Source: JBBDIM01 sp040880405
GTDB lineage: Bacteria; Planctomycetota; Planctomycetia; Pirellulales; Pirellulaceae
DNA: 15,725 bases
Assembly: GCA_040880405.1 (NCBI GenBank)
Contig: JBBDIM010000161.1
Coordinates: forward strand, 1-15,725
Reading direction: 5' to 3'
Part shown: piece after piece, positions 1-6,934 of the stretch
Layout: each line of letters starts with the position of its first letter
Position numbering within the stretch: position 1 is the first letter of the stretch
The notes under the pieces: generated by a model
What the model was told of the DNA's origin: nothing
Seen by the model: the letters and a program-made list of their open reading frames with translations, nothing else
The model's database searches: none
Translations under genes and position numbers: made by a program

Positions 1-69
1 TACTTCCAAAAAGGGTCAACGTTTTCGTAGATGTCTTGTTGAGCGGCGGGTTTCTTAGATCGCGCGAGA

Positions 70-939
70 TTACGCGTCGACGGGCCACTTCGGTTTCTCG
101 GGCAGGTAGCGATCAAACTCGGCCAACAGTTCCGCCTGATACGCGCCGGCGAATTGGCCGGTGAGGAATTTGTCGATTCCCTCATCGTGGAATCGCTTCC
201 AACTGTTTTCCTCGTCGCCTGGGTTGATGGGGTAGAAGAGGCACTTGTTCGCGTCCGCGGCCTTGTGATCGCCGGGGGCATCGCCAATCATCAGGACATG
301 ATCGGCGGCGTACTTGGTGGCGTTGGTGAGGGTCTCTTTTTTGTTGCCCGCCTCTTGGCCGCAGATGGCGGTCACGTACTTGGCAACGTCATGCTCTTCC
401 CATTCCGCTTCCAACGCCTCATTGGGAGTCGCGGAAACGACCAGCATATCCGCCTTGCCTTTGAGGGATTCCAAGCTTTCTTTCACGTGGGGGAATGGAG
501 GCACGCCGCGGACCATTGCCTTGACGTCTTCGTTGACCGCAAGCGACCATTTCAAGGCGTGCTTCAGCTCCTCGTCACCCGACTCCTTGATCCTCGCTTC
601 CAGCGCGGGATTACCGAGCTTCGTCTCTTCGGAAATCCATTTCACGAGCGCCTGCGGAATCTCGATCTTGGTCCCCCGGGCCTTCACCTCGGGCCGCTTT
701 TGGAGCCACTCCAAGGCCTCAATCAACGCGGGGAAGCGGTTGATCCCGCGGCTCTTGGAGTAGAGGTTCACGAATTCAGCCGCTTCGCGAGCATACTTGC
801 TCACCCCTTGCAGTTCGTAGTAGTTGATGATGTTGGGGATAAAACACTCTTTGTGCTTCAGTTCCATTGTGTCGAAGACACAACCATCGGAGTCGATACC
901 AACTAGGAATTCGTGTTTGGGCTCAATCGAGTAAACCAT
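70..939 (-). CDS. HAD-superfamily hydrolase (phosphatase-like)
   Basis: A 289-residue soluble protein of the haloacid dehalogenase superfamily. Motif I is GIDSDGCVFDT (residues 14-24), with D16 as predicted nucleophile and D18 as acid/base. Motif II is the serine of VVSATP (S169), motif III a lysine at K200/K201, and motif IV GDAPGDHKAA (219-228), whose aspartates bind Mg2+. Between motifs I and II lies a largely helical stretch (about 25-150) that fits a C1-type cap and sets substrate choice. Such enzymes usually remove phosphate from small metabolites; the substrate cannot be read from the sequence. It lies 54 bases downstream of the phosphofructokinase gene on the same strand, so co-transcription and a role in sugar-phosphate metabolism are reasonable inferences. 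The ATG at 937-939 has only a weak purine-rich upstream sequence. There is no signal peptide, so it is predicted to be cytoplasmic. Confidence 0.88.
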   Translation of the reverse strand: MVYSIEPKHEFLVGIDSDGCVFDTMELKHKECFIPNIINYYELQGVSKYAREAAEFVNLYSKSRGINRFPALIEALEWLQKRPEVKARGTKIEIPQALVKWISEETKLGNPALEARIKESGDEELKHALKWSLAVNEDVKAMVRGVPPFPHVKESLESLKGKADMLVVSATPNEALEAEWEEHDVAKYVTAICGQEAGNKKETLTNATKYAADHVLMIGDAPGDHKAADANKCLFYPINPGDEENSWKRFHDEGIDKFLTGQFAGAYQAELLAEFDRYLPEKPKWPVDA

Positions 940-993
940 GAAAACTCGCTCGCTTGCTTCCGTTGTGAGGTGAAAGAGAAAATGGGGGTGGGC

Positions 994-2298
994 TTACTTT
1001 CCAGGCGGCTTCTGCCGGTCTGCCTGCGGAACATAAGCGGGAAGCTGTTGCTTGGCGAACAGCGGTTCCAAGCGGGTCATTCGCTGTCGACCGTCGATCA
1101 TCGGCAGCGAAACCATCCCTTCGCCCACCAACGGTTTGACGTAGCGGATGAAGTCGTCGGTGACGTCGTAGCCGTTCTCGGTGATCCAGTGGGCCGGGAA
1201 GGTCCGCTCGCTGTTGGCGACTTCGGCCAAGGGAGCCTTGTCGTAACGAACGCTGTAGATATCCCCCTCGTTGCGGAGGATGGTCGACATGTACCCCGAT
1301 TGCCGCGTAGCGGCCAGTGTGGCGGCCATCTCGCCGGCGTGATACGCCTCTTCCAGGTCGACGACCGAGGCGTACGCCATTGAGTGGCGTTGATCGGTCC
1401 CGGAGACATTGCAGCGGGCCGCCCCTTTGACTGCCAAACCCTTTTCATTCAGGTAATTGGTGACGATTTGGGCGACGGTAATCTGGCTGGCGCTAAAAGA
1501 GGTGTGCCCGAAGGAGTCCTTCACCGCCCCGATGTCCCCCACATCAAAGCCTTCGCTGATCACCACCATGCAGCGGCCATCTTGCTTCAATTGGGCATTG
1601 ACGTTTTCGTGCAGTTGTTCCAGCGTGCAGGGAGATTCCGCGAGATAGATTTGCAGCGGCATTTCGCGATTCGGATCGGACAACCGCGCGGCGGCCGGGA
1701 TGTAGCCGATTTTGCGACCCATCGCCTGCATGACGAGGACCGGGTCGGCGGGCGAGCTCCCTTGGTTCTCCTCGTTGGCGTACTGGACCATGTGCATCCA
1801 GTATTTGGCGGTCGAGGCGTAACCGGGCGTATGGTCGATTAGCTTGAACTCGCTATCGCCGACATCATTGTCGATCGTCTTGGGGCCACCGATGCCGACC
1901 AGATCGAGCCCCCGCTCTTGCGCCATCAGGGCGACTTTGTTGGCAGTGTCCATCGAATCGTTGCCGCCGATGTAGACGAAATAGCCGACGTTATGAGCCT
2001 TGAAGATCTCGATGCACCGATCGAAATCCTCATTCTGCCAGTCTTTGAGTTTGTAGCGGCAGCTCCCGATCGAACCGGCGGCCGGTGTGTACCGCAGCAG
2101 TGAGATCTCATCGGTGGCCTGACCACTCAGATCGAGCAGTTCCTCTTTCAGTACCCCTTCGATGCCGTGATGGGCCCCGTAAACCGTGCCAATGTCGTCA
2201 TAGTTTCGGGCCATTTCAACAATCCCCCGCAGGGTGTTGTTGATGACGGGAGAGGGACCGCCACTTTGGGCGACGACAAGATTTTTCGGTGCGCTCAT
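994..2298 (-). CDS. pfp: 6-phosphofructokinase, predicted pyrophosphate-dependent
   Basis: A 434-residue enzyme of the PfkA family that phosphorylates fructose 6-phosphate to fructose 1,6-bisphosphate. Visible motifs are SGGPSPVIN (12-20), GGNDS (111-115), PKTIDND (139-145, catalytic Asp143), MGRKIG (193-198, substrate binding) and ISEG (247-250). At the two positions that separate ATP from PPi enzymes (Gly104 and Gly124 in E. coli PfkA) this protein has Asp114 and Lys140. That is the known signature of pyrophosphate-dependent enzymes, which are reversible. The length also fits that group better than the roughly 320-residue ATP type. I chose the ATG at 2296-2298; the frame stays open to a TTG at 2350-2352, but the 18 extra residues look unlike the family and an AGG lies upstream of the ATG. 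It is first in a probable unit with the downstream HAD hydrolase gene. The gene symbol is inferred from the residue signature. Confidence 0.93.
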   Translation of the reverse strand: MSAPKNLVVAQSGGPSPVINNTLRGIVEMARNYDDIGTVYGAHHGIEGVLKEELLDLSGQATDEISLLRYTPAAGSIGSCRYKLKDWQNEDFDRCIEIFKAHNVGYFVYIGGNDSMDTANKVALMAQERGLDLVGIGGPKTIDNDVGDSEFKLIDHTPGYASTAKYWMHMVQYANEENQGSSPADPVLVMQAMGRKIGYIPAAARLSDPNREMPLQIYLAESPCTLEQLHENVNAQLKQDGRCMVVISEGFDVGDIGAVKDSFGHTSFSASQITVAQIVTNYLNEKGLAVKGAARCNVSGTDQRHSMAYASVVDLEEAYHAGEMAATLAATRQSGYMSTILRNEGDIYSVRYDKAPLAEVANSERTFPAHWITENGYDVTDDFIRYVKPLVGEGMVSLPMIDGRQRMTRLEPLFAKQQLPAYVPQADRQKPPGK

Positions 2299-2491
2299 TT
2301 CGGCTATCGACCTGTGCTCGCCAAGAGGGGATTGCAATTGGGGAATTGCCAAACCGGTTGCCTACATGCGGCGACCCGTGGGGGCAAGTTAAACCGGGGA
2401 TTTTAGCTTAACGCCGCAGAGGCGGCAATGAGGCACCGCGCTACGTGAGGGGGCGGGCGCACTTTATAAAATAGCCACATTCAGCACGTTT

Positions 2492-2513
2492 CGCGGGATC
2501 AACCGATCCCGCG
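2492..2513. promoter_or_regulatory. Perfect inverted repeat upstream of the phosphofructokinase gene
   Basis: CGCGGGATC at 2492-2500 pairs with GATCCCGCG at 2505-2513 across an AACC loop, a perfect 9-bp stem. It lies about 194 bases upstream of the chosen phosphofructokinase ATG. Neither side has a run of T, so it is not a standard intrinsic terminator. It could be an operator or a structured part of the 5' leader. No good -35/-10 pair was found beside it; the closest is an AT-rich stretch at 2463-2474. Confidence 0.35.
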
Positions 2514-2587
2514 AGGGTGACTTACCAGGGGTGTAACCGACGGCCCGCCCCACCACAACGATCATTCCCCCATTTATCAGAAGGAAG

Positions 2588-2603
2588 TTAGCCACGGATG
2601 GGC
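2588..2603 (-). repeat. Left copy of a 16-base inverted repeat (GCCCATCCGTGGCTAA family)
   Basis: TTAGCCACGGATGGGC here is the exact reverse complement of 3166-3181. The similarity continues imperfectly outward (2570-2587 against 3182-3202). The pair brackets 562 bases of repeat-rich DNA. Confidence 0.7.
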
Positions 2604-2867
2604 TGTTGGAGTGGATGGCGTGGTGAGAAGGTCGTTGCTTTTTCGAAGTGGCAGGTATTCAGGCAAGCATTTAAACTCTTTCGCCGCTCTCTTGCTTGGC
2701 ATCGTCCGGGAAATGGCTTGAGGTGGCCCAGACTGTCGGATTTTAAGAACTGGAAACGCAGAGCGACTGTGTCGCTTGTCAAGTTGATTGTTTCCTCATG
2801 CGGGCGGGGTTTCGTCGTGTCATGCCCAATCCAACATCGATTGATCCAGCAGCGCAACCGGGATGGA

Positions 2868-2949
2868 AACGCAGAGACGCCAGGACGCAGGGACGCAAGG
2901 AAATCCCATGGGCGCTCTTCGCGTCCTGGTGTCTTTGCGGCTTGGCGTT
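2868..2949. repeat. 82-base imperfect palindrome (ACGCAGAGACGC family)
   Basis: The element is symmetric about the perfect octamer CCCATGGG (2905-2912). The two 41-base halves, compared as reverse complements, agree at 28 of 41 positions by my count. The left arm carries spaced GACGC units (AACGCAGAGACGCC, GGACGCAGGGACGC). Transcribed, it would form a long imperfect hairpin. No coding role is seen. Confidence 0.65.
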
Positions 2950-2990
2950 GAATGATTTCGATTTCCGTCATGGCTGGTTGCCTTTGCTTT

Positions 2991-3070
2991 TTTAACGCAA
3001 GACGCAGAGACGCAAAATGTGCGGGGGCCTCCGCGCTCTCTCTGCGCCTCTGCGTTTCAATCCCGTTAAA
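2991..3070. repeat. 80-base imperfect palindrome, same family as the preceding one
   Basis: Outer arms TTTAACG (2991-2997) and CGTTAAA (3064-3070) are perfect inverted repeats. Inner arms ACGCAGAGACGCA (3002-3014) and TGCGCCTCTGCGT (3043-3055) pair with a single mismatch. The ACGCAGAGACGC core is shared with the palindrome at 2868-2949, so these are two diverged copies of one hairpin element. Confidence 0.7.
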
Positions 3071-3150
3071 CGCTGTTCGATGAATAAATGCCGGATTTGG
3101 AACGACACGATTAAACCCAAGTCGGACACTAATGGAACGAGCGGTGCTTA

Positions 3151-3181
3151 TCCGTGAGAATCCGTGCCCATCCGTGGCTAA
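3151..3181 (+). repeat. Triple 10-base TCCGTG repeat and right copy of the 16-base inverted repeat
   Basis: TCCGTGAGAA, TCCGTGCCCA and TCCGTGGCTA follow one another at an exact 10-base period (3151-3180). The last part, GCCCATCCGTGGCTAA (3166-3181), is the reverse complement of 2588-2603. A related CTCTGTGGCTAC segment follows at 3233-3244. Confidence 0.65.
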
Positions 3182-3282
3182 AATTTCCTGCTTATGAAAT
3201 GGCCAATTTCATTCACCCTTTCTCTCTGTGCCCTCTGTGGCTACCAAAAAAAGCTGCGGCGAGCGTCTACTTTTTCAAATGG

Positions 3283-3612
3283 CTAGGCTGCTTGGGCGGG
3301 GCGATAGATCCGAGGTGCGACCGGCGTCAATTGCGAGGCGACCTGTTCGGTAACCATCTCCAGCGTCTCGTTCCAAAGTTTCTCCCGATGCCGCGCCACC
3401 AGGCGGGGCTCGATGCGGTGAATCTGGTCGAGGCTCTCGTCAATCAAGAGGCTCGCCTTGGCCCGCACGTAGCCCGACATCCGCGAATCGCTCCACATCC
3501 GCATGTCATCTGCCAATTGCTTGGTTAGCAGGGGAAGAATTCGCTCGGTGAGTTGTCGTACCACGACCGTCCGGCGAGCTCGCCCCGAAAATTTTGCTGT
3601 CAGCCATTCCAT
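3283..3612 (-). CDS. Small hypothetical helical protein (109 aa)
   Basis: Not recognised. The gene has a good ribosome binding site (AAGGAA, about five bases before the ATG at 3610-3612) and base composition like its neighbours, so I regard it as real. The protein is rich in Arg, Leu, Glu and Met with no membrane segment, signal peptide or cysteine. It reads as mostly amphipathic helix from about residue 10 to 95. Notable segments are GRARRTVVVRQLTER (10-24) and an Asp/Met/Arg-rich part ending MRMWSDSRMSGYVRAK (37-52). The basic N-terminus and helical body could suit nucleic-acid or protein binding, but that is speculation. It stands alone, facing into the repeat-rich gap, with the tRNA-Cys gene divergent on its other side. 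A lineage-specific conserved protein is the best description. Confidence 0.65.
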   Translation of the reverse strand: MEWLTAKFSGRARRTVVVRQLTERILPLLTKQLADDMRMWSDSRMSGYVRAKASLLIDESLDQIHRIEPRLVARHREKLWNETLEMVTEQVASQLTPVAPRIYRPAQAA

Positions 3613-3857
3613 GGCAATTCCTTACTTGAACTGAACGACCCTGCTTGTTTCGTCGATCGCGTGTCCGATGGGGTCCTCGTCCTCAAGGCCTCCCGTCGCG
3701 ATGGGCACACTAAGGTATCCACTTGCAAGAATCGAAAGGATTGGGAGTCGTGATTGAGGATTCCTTCCCAGCGAGCGATAGCAAGGGTTGGATAAGGGTT
3801 TCCGAGGTTGGTTCTGTGAAATTGATTCAAGATCAGCCGAATTGAAGGTCGATACCA

Positions 3858-3885
3858 TTGTCAAATCAATCAAAACCGGAATAAT
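3858..3885 (+). promoter_or_regulatory. Candidate sigma70-type promoter of tRNA-Cys
   Basis: TTGTCA (3858-3863, five of six to consensus) and AATAAT (3880-3885, five of six) are separated by 16 bases and point at the tRNA-Cys gene 74 bases downstream of the -10. The implied start near 3892 would give a 5' leader of about 68 bases to be removed by RNase P. Based on consensus match only. Confidence 0.45.
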
Positions 3886-3959
3886 CGGTAAGTGTTGAGT
3901 TGCCCGAGATCGAACCTTGCCATGAGCGAGGGTGTCCCAGATGTCGGGCTCAAAAAAAT

Positions 3960-4031
3960 GGCGCCGTGGCCAAGTGGCTAAGGCAGCGGATTGCAAATCC
4001 GCCATCGCCGGTTCGAATCCGGCCGGCGCCT
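3960..4031 (+). tRNA. tRNA-Cys (anticodon GCA)
   Basis: A complete 72-base cloverleaf can be drawn. The acceptor stem GGCGCCG (3960-3966) pairs with CGGCGCC (4024-4030). The anticodon stem GCGGA/TCCGC encloses the loop TTGCAAA, with anticodon GCA at 3993-3995. The T arm is GCCGG TTCGAAT CCGGC. The discriminator base is T (4031), as expected for cysteine tRNAs (U73 is an identity element for cysteinyl-tRNA synthetase). The 3' CCA is not encoded and must be added after transcription. A strong intrinsic terminator follows, so it is a single-gene transcript. Confidence 0.97.
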
Positions 4032-4067
4032 CTTGAGGGCTTACCATGCCCTCATGAACTCCAGCTT

Positions 4068-4110
4068 AAGCGAGCCCGATGTGAAAGCATCGGGCTCGCT
4101 TTTGTTTCTT
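4068..4110 (+). terminator. Intrinsic terminator of tRNA-Cys
   Basis: AAGCGAGCCCGATG (4068-4081) pairs perfectly over 14 bp with CATCGGGCTCGCTT (4088-4101) around a TGAAAG loop, followed by a T-rich tail (TTGTTTCTT). A classical rho-independent terminator 36 bases after the tRNA. Confidence 0.9.
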
Positions 4111-4734
4111 GAGCGTATGGCGTTTTTTCAGCGTTTGGGACTGGTAACTGATGCGGCCCTCCGTTGGTGCCAGGATGTGAACCACGTGGGCTACCACTTT
4201 CCCATGGCCACGCGGTGTGAAAATCTCTGAATTGACTCCCCATTTTGGCGACGCGAGCAATTCGTTCGTTACCTAAGCTTCTACGCTAGGGGTAACTGCG
4301 TGGGTAACGGGTCGCCCAGTCCTCCGCGGGCATATCGGGCAATCTCGATGCGATGAGCTAGTATTCGTCGCGGTTTATCGATCCGCCGCGACGCACTTCG
4401 GGTTTCCCCACAGCGGAAAGAAAAACCAGGAAATTTCTGGCGTGTGGGATAATATTCCCCCAAAAGAATCCCCTTCCTTCGGTTACCCGCTATGGAAAAT
4501 CTTCCGGTCTCGTGCCATGCTAGATAGGTGGGCGGTTTTACGTTCCCCCCAGTGGCGATCGAAAACGCGGTTACGATTGCCTCCTAACCGGGGTAGAACT
4601 GAACCGCTTACCTCGGATGCGGAGAGGCCCCGCGTGAGGAATGAGGGGCACCGATGCTATCAAGAGAATTGATCGACACACACCGCAAGGGTTTCACTTG
4701 CGTTCACTTCATGAAGACTATATTGGAGCTTTAA
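4111..4734. other. Intergenic region with no recognised gene
   Basis: 624 bases with no open frame that looks coding. A small frame at 4442-4672 has no ribosome binding site and an amino-acid make-up typical of non-coding DNA. Possible structures are GTTACCTA/TAGGGGTAAC (4269-4297, with a two-base bulge) and CGTCGCGG/CCGCGACG (4366-4373 with 4386-4393, 12-base loop). An extended -10-like TGGGATAAT occurs at 4445-4453, about 280 bases before the response regulator gene, without a matching -35. It may hold the regulator's promoter and a long leader, or a small RNA; neither is demonstrated. Confidence 0.5.
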
Positions 4735-5367
4735 ATGGGAATACGACTGCTGATCGCTGACGATCATGAAGTCGTCAGATGCGGCCTGAAGAGTTTGATT
4801 GCGGATACCGACATTGAGGTTGTGGGGGAAGCAACCAGTGGGGATGCCGCCATTTCGATGGCCGAATCTCTCAAGCCGGACGTCGTATTGCTCGACATCC
4901 GGATGCCTGACGGCGATGGCCTGATGACTTTGGGCCGGATCAAGTTGGAGACCCCGCAAATGCCGGTGCTCATTCTCTCCACTTACGATAACCCCACCTA
5001 TGTGGCCCGAGCGGTTGCCTTAGGTGCCAATGGTTACGTTTTGAAGGGGGACACTCGGGATCGCTTGCTCGATGCGATTCGCGTGGCGTCCAAGGGGGAA
5101 AACGCTTGGACGCGTGACGAGCTGCGTCGCGTGACCGGGGCGCTGGCCACTCCGCGGCTTAACGCCGATGTCGAGGTTCCGCTAACCCAGCGGGAAAGCG
5201 AAGTCTTGCGGCAGTTGGCCTTGGGGCTAACCAACAAGGAAATCGCCCAGGCCTTGCACATCAGCTACGAAACGGTCAAGGAGCACGTGCAACACATCCT
5301 ACGGAAAGTTGGCGTCTCAGATCGAACCCAAGCGGCCGTTTGGGCCGTGCGAAAAGGGCTCGTGTAA
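4735..5367 (+). CDS. Response regulator, NarL/FixJ (LuxR-type HTH) family
   Basis: A 210-residue two-domain regulator of normal length for the family. The receiver domain (about 3-120) shows the acidic pocket DD (9-10), phospho-acceptor D54 in LLDIRMPDGDG, the switch Ser/Thr at 82-83 (LSTYD) and the conserved K104 (YVLKG). After a short linker, a LuxR-type helix-turn-helix (about 148-208) begins LTQRESEVLRQLALGLTNKE and contains the recognition-helix part SYETVKEHV (177-185). On phosphorylation by a histidine kinase such proteins bind promoters as dimers. No kinase gene is adjacent, so it is an orphan regulator whose partner lies elsewhere. GGAG at 4725-4728, six bases before the ATG, supports the start. 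The gene is single and closed by an intrinsic terminator. Targets are unknown. Confidence 0.94.
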   Translation: MGIRLLIADDHEVVRCGLKSLIADTDIEVVGEATSGDAAISMAESLKPDVVLLDIRMPDGDGLMTLGRIKLETPQMPVLILSTYDNPTYVARAVALGANGYVLKGDTRDRLLDAIRVASKGENAWTRDELRRVTGALATPRLNADVEVPLTQRESEVLRQLALGLTNKEIAQALHISYETVKEHVQHILRKVGVSDRTQAAVWAVRKGLV

Positions 5368-5423
5368 CGGCCTAACGCAGGCCCTAGGCGGGACCCATCT
5401 CCCGCTCAGACCAGCTCGCCCAC

Positions 5424-5468
5424 AAAAGCCGGTACTCCCATTTCGGGAGCCGGCTTTTCTTTCGTTTT
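5424..5468 (+). terminator. Intrinsic terminator of the response regulator gene
   Basis: AAAAGCCGG (5424-5432) and CTCCC (5435-5439) pair with GGGAG (5445-5449) and CCGGCTTTT (5450-5458), with a two-base TA bulge and an ATTTC loop. A T-rich tail (CTTTCGTTTT) follows. It lies 56 bases after the stop codon. Confidence 0.88.
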
Positions 5469-5572
5469 AGGGGCAATTGCAACGAGTCGCTCAGGCCGTA
5501 GGATAGGGGGCTCCTCAGGTTGGCCCTCCGGCCACCATTCGATTTTATGCTTCAGGGAACGCGATAACTTCC

Positions 5573-6928
5573 ATGGCCAAACCAACCGACATCCGTGTTC
5601 GTGACATTCACCACGATACCGAGACGATCGAGTATCGCTCGCCCATGAAGTTTGGGGGGCGCGTCGTGACGGCGGTCACGCTGCTGAACACCAAGGTAAC
5701 GGTCGAAACCCGGGAGGGGAAAGTCGGCTCGGGGTTCGGGTCGATGACGATGGGCAACGTCTGGGGTTGGCCCAGTGCGGTCGTTTCCAGTGACGACACA
5801 CTCAAGGCGTTGGTGCTGCTGGGAGAGCGAATCACGGACGAACTGGCCACGATTTCCGAGGCGGATCATCCGCTGGTGTTAGAGGAGCGGTTGGCGGAGC
5901 GGTTTCCGGCGTTGGCTGCCGCGGTTCAGCAGGAATTGAATTTGGCGGAGGCGATTCCGCAACTGGCGATCCTCGTGGCGGCCAGCCCCGTCAGGGCGGC
6001 CCTGCACGACGCCTATGGGAAGGCCCTGGGTCTCAACAGCTACAACACCTTGGGCAAAGAGTTCATCGAGCCGGACCTGTCCCATTTTTTGACGCCCGAC
6101 TTCAAGGGTGAGTACCTCGACCAGTACACCTTACGAACTCCCCAGGCGTGGATGCCCCTTTATCACTTGGTGGGTGCCCTTGATCCGCTGGATACCGAAG
6201 AATTGCCTGAGCCGATTGGCGATGGCTTACCAGAGACGCTGCACGACTGGATTCTCGCGGATGGCCTGACCCACCTGAAAATCAAGCTCAACGGGGACGA
6301 TCTCGCGTGGGATGTCGCCCGGGTGGCGAAGATCGACCGTGTGGCGTCCATCGCCCAGGAGTCTCGAGGTGTCGACCAGTGGGTTTACTCGCTCGACTTC
6401 AACGAAAAGTGCGCCAGTGTCGAGTACGTCCTCGATTTCCTCGCCAAACTGGAAGAGGCCGCGCCTGCCGCGATGCTGCGGGTCCAGTACATCGAGCAGC
6501 CGACGCACCGGGACCTAAAGGCCCATCCGGAAAACAAAATGCACGCCGCCGCGAAAATCAAACCGGTGGTGATCGACGAATCGCTAATCGACTTGGAGAG
6601 CCTGTTCCTGGCTCGGGAGCTTGGTTATAGCGGCGTCGCCCTGAAGGCCTGCAAAGGCCATGGAGACGCGCTGTTGATGGGTGCGGCCGCCCAGAAGCTG
6701 GGGCTGTTTCTGTGTGTGCAGGATTTGACCTGCCCCGGGTTTTCGTTCCTGCATTCGGCCAGTCTCGCGGCCCGGATTCCGACGATCGCCGCGATTGAAG
6801 GGAATGGCCGACAATTCTGTCCGGTGGGGAATCAGGGGTGGGAGGATCGTTATCCCTCGATGTTCAACATCACCGACGGAACCGTCGGCACGGCGGCTCT
6901 GGATGGCCCCGGGTTGGGCTTCGAGTAG
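5573..6928 (+). CDS. Enolase-superfamily enzyme (mandelate racemase/muconate lactonizing type)
   Basis: A 451-residue predicted cytoplasmic enzyme with the enolase-superfamily barrel. Visible active-site elements in order are LKIKLN (K236 and K238, the KxK base motif), metal-ligand D275 in SLDFNE, metal-ligand E308 in YIEQPT, metal-ligand D335 in VIDES, and K358 in VALKACKGHG. Lysines at both the second and sixth strands place it in the muconate-lactonizing/dipeptide-epimerase/OSBS-type subgroup, which abstracts a proton next to a carboxylate with Mg2+. The substrate is not predictable. It is longer than the usual 350-400 residues, mainly in the N-terminal capping half (about 60-230), which normally sets specificity. 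The ATG at 5573 has only a distant AGGGAA, so initiation may be weak. A poor -35/-10 pair (TTGCAA 5477-5482, TAGGAT 5499-5504) lies upstream. It ends 6 bases from the convergent membrane-protein gene. Confidence 0.88.
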   Translation: MAKPTDIRVRDIHHDTETIEYRSPMKFGGRVVTAVTLLNTKVTVETREGKVGSGFGSMTMGNVWGWPSAVVSSDDTLKALVLLGERITDELATISEADHPLVLEERLAERFPALAAAVQQELNLAEAIPQLAILVAASPVRAALHDAYGKALGLNSYNTLGKEFIEPDLSHFLTPDFKGEYLDQYTLRTPQAWMPLYHLVGALDPLDTEELPEPIGDGLPETLHDWILADGLTHLKIKLNGDDLAWDVARVAKIDRVASIAQESRGVDQWVYSLDFNEKCASVEYVLDFLAKLEEAAPAAMLRVQYIEQPTHRDLKAHPENKMHAAAKIKPVVIDESLIDLESLFLARELGYSGVALKACKGHGDALLMGAAAQKLGLFLCVQDLTCPGFSFLHSASLAARIPTIAAIEGNGRQFCPVGNQGWEDRYPSMFNITDGTVGTAALDGPGLGFE

Positions 6929-6934
6929 GATGGC

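Larger units (their letters stand above)
2299..3282. other. Gene-poor, repeat-rich intergenic region
   Basis: Nearly 1 kb with no convincing gene. Short open frames exist on both strands but are built from repeat sequence and lack ribosome binding sites. The region holds a small hairpin (GCCGC/GCGGC, 2413-2426), the palindrome at 2492-2513, two large imperfect palindromes (2868-2949 and 2991-3070), a 13-base direct repeat TGGAAACGCAGAG (2751-2763 and 2864-2876), a short hairpin (AGCGAC/GTCGCT, 2762-2776) and a family of TCCGTG-containing repeats at both ends. It resembles the degenerate interspersed repeats often seen between planctomycete genes. The promoter of the phosphofructokinase gene should lie in its left part but was not recognised. 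Confidence 0.7.

Noticed and set aside
154..906. 250-residue open frame opposite the HAD hydrolase gene
   Set aside because: The minus strand has all four HAD motifs; this frame has none and no ribosome binding site.
2588..2995. Overlapping small open frames on both strands in the repeat block
   Set aside because: They are translations of the ACGCAGAGACGC palindromes, have no ribosome binding site and contradict one another.
2751..3060. Possible CRISPR array from repeated ACGCAGAG units
   Set aside because: Units vary in length and orientation, spacers are irregular, and no cas gene is present.
3622..4047. 141-residue open frame on the minus strand running through the tRNA
   Set aside because: Its N-terminal part is only the complement of tRNA-Cys (a peptide of the well-known spurious GFEPAMADLQSA type), and it overlaps the tRNA promoter.
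4442..4672. 76-residue open frame before the response regulator
   Set aside because: No ribosome binding site, an amino-acid content typical of random frames, and no recognisable domain.
4698..4724. TTGCGT/TATATT as promoter of the response regulator
   Set aside because: The spacer is only 15 bases and the start would fall on the ribosome binding site, leaving almost no leader.
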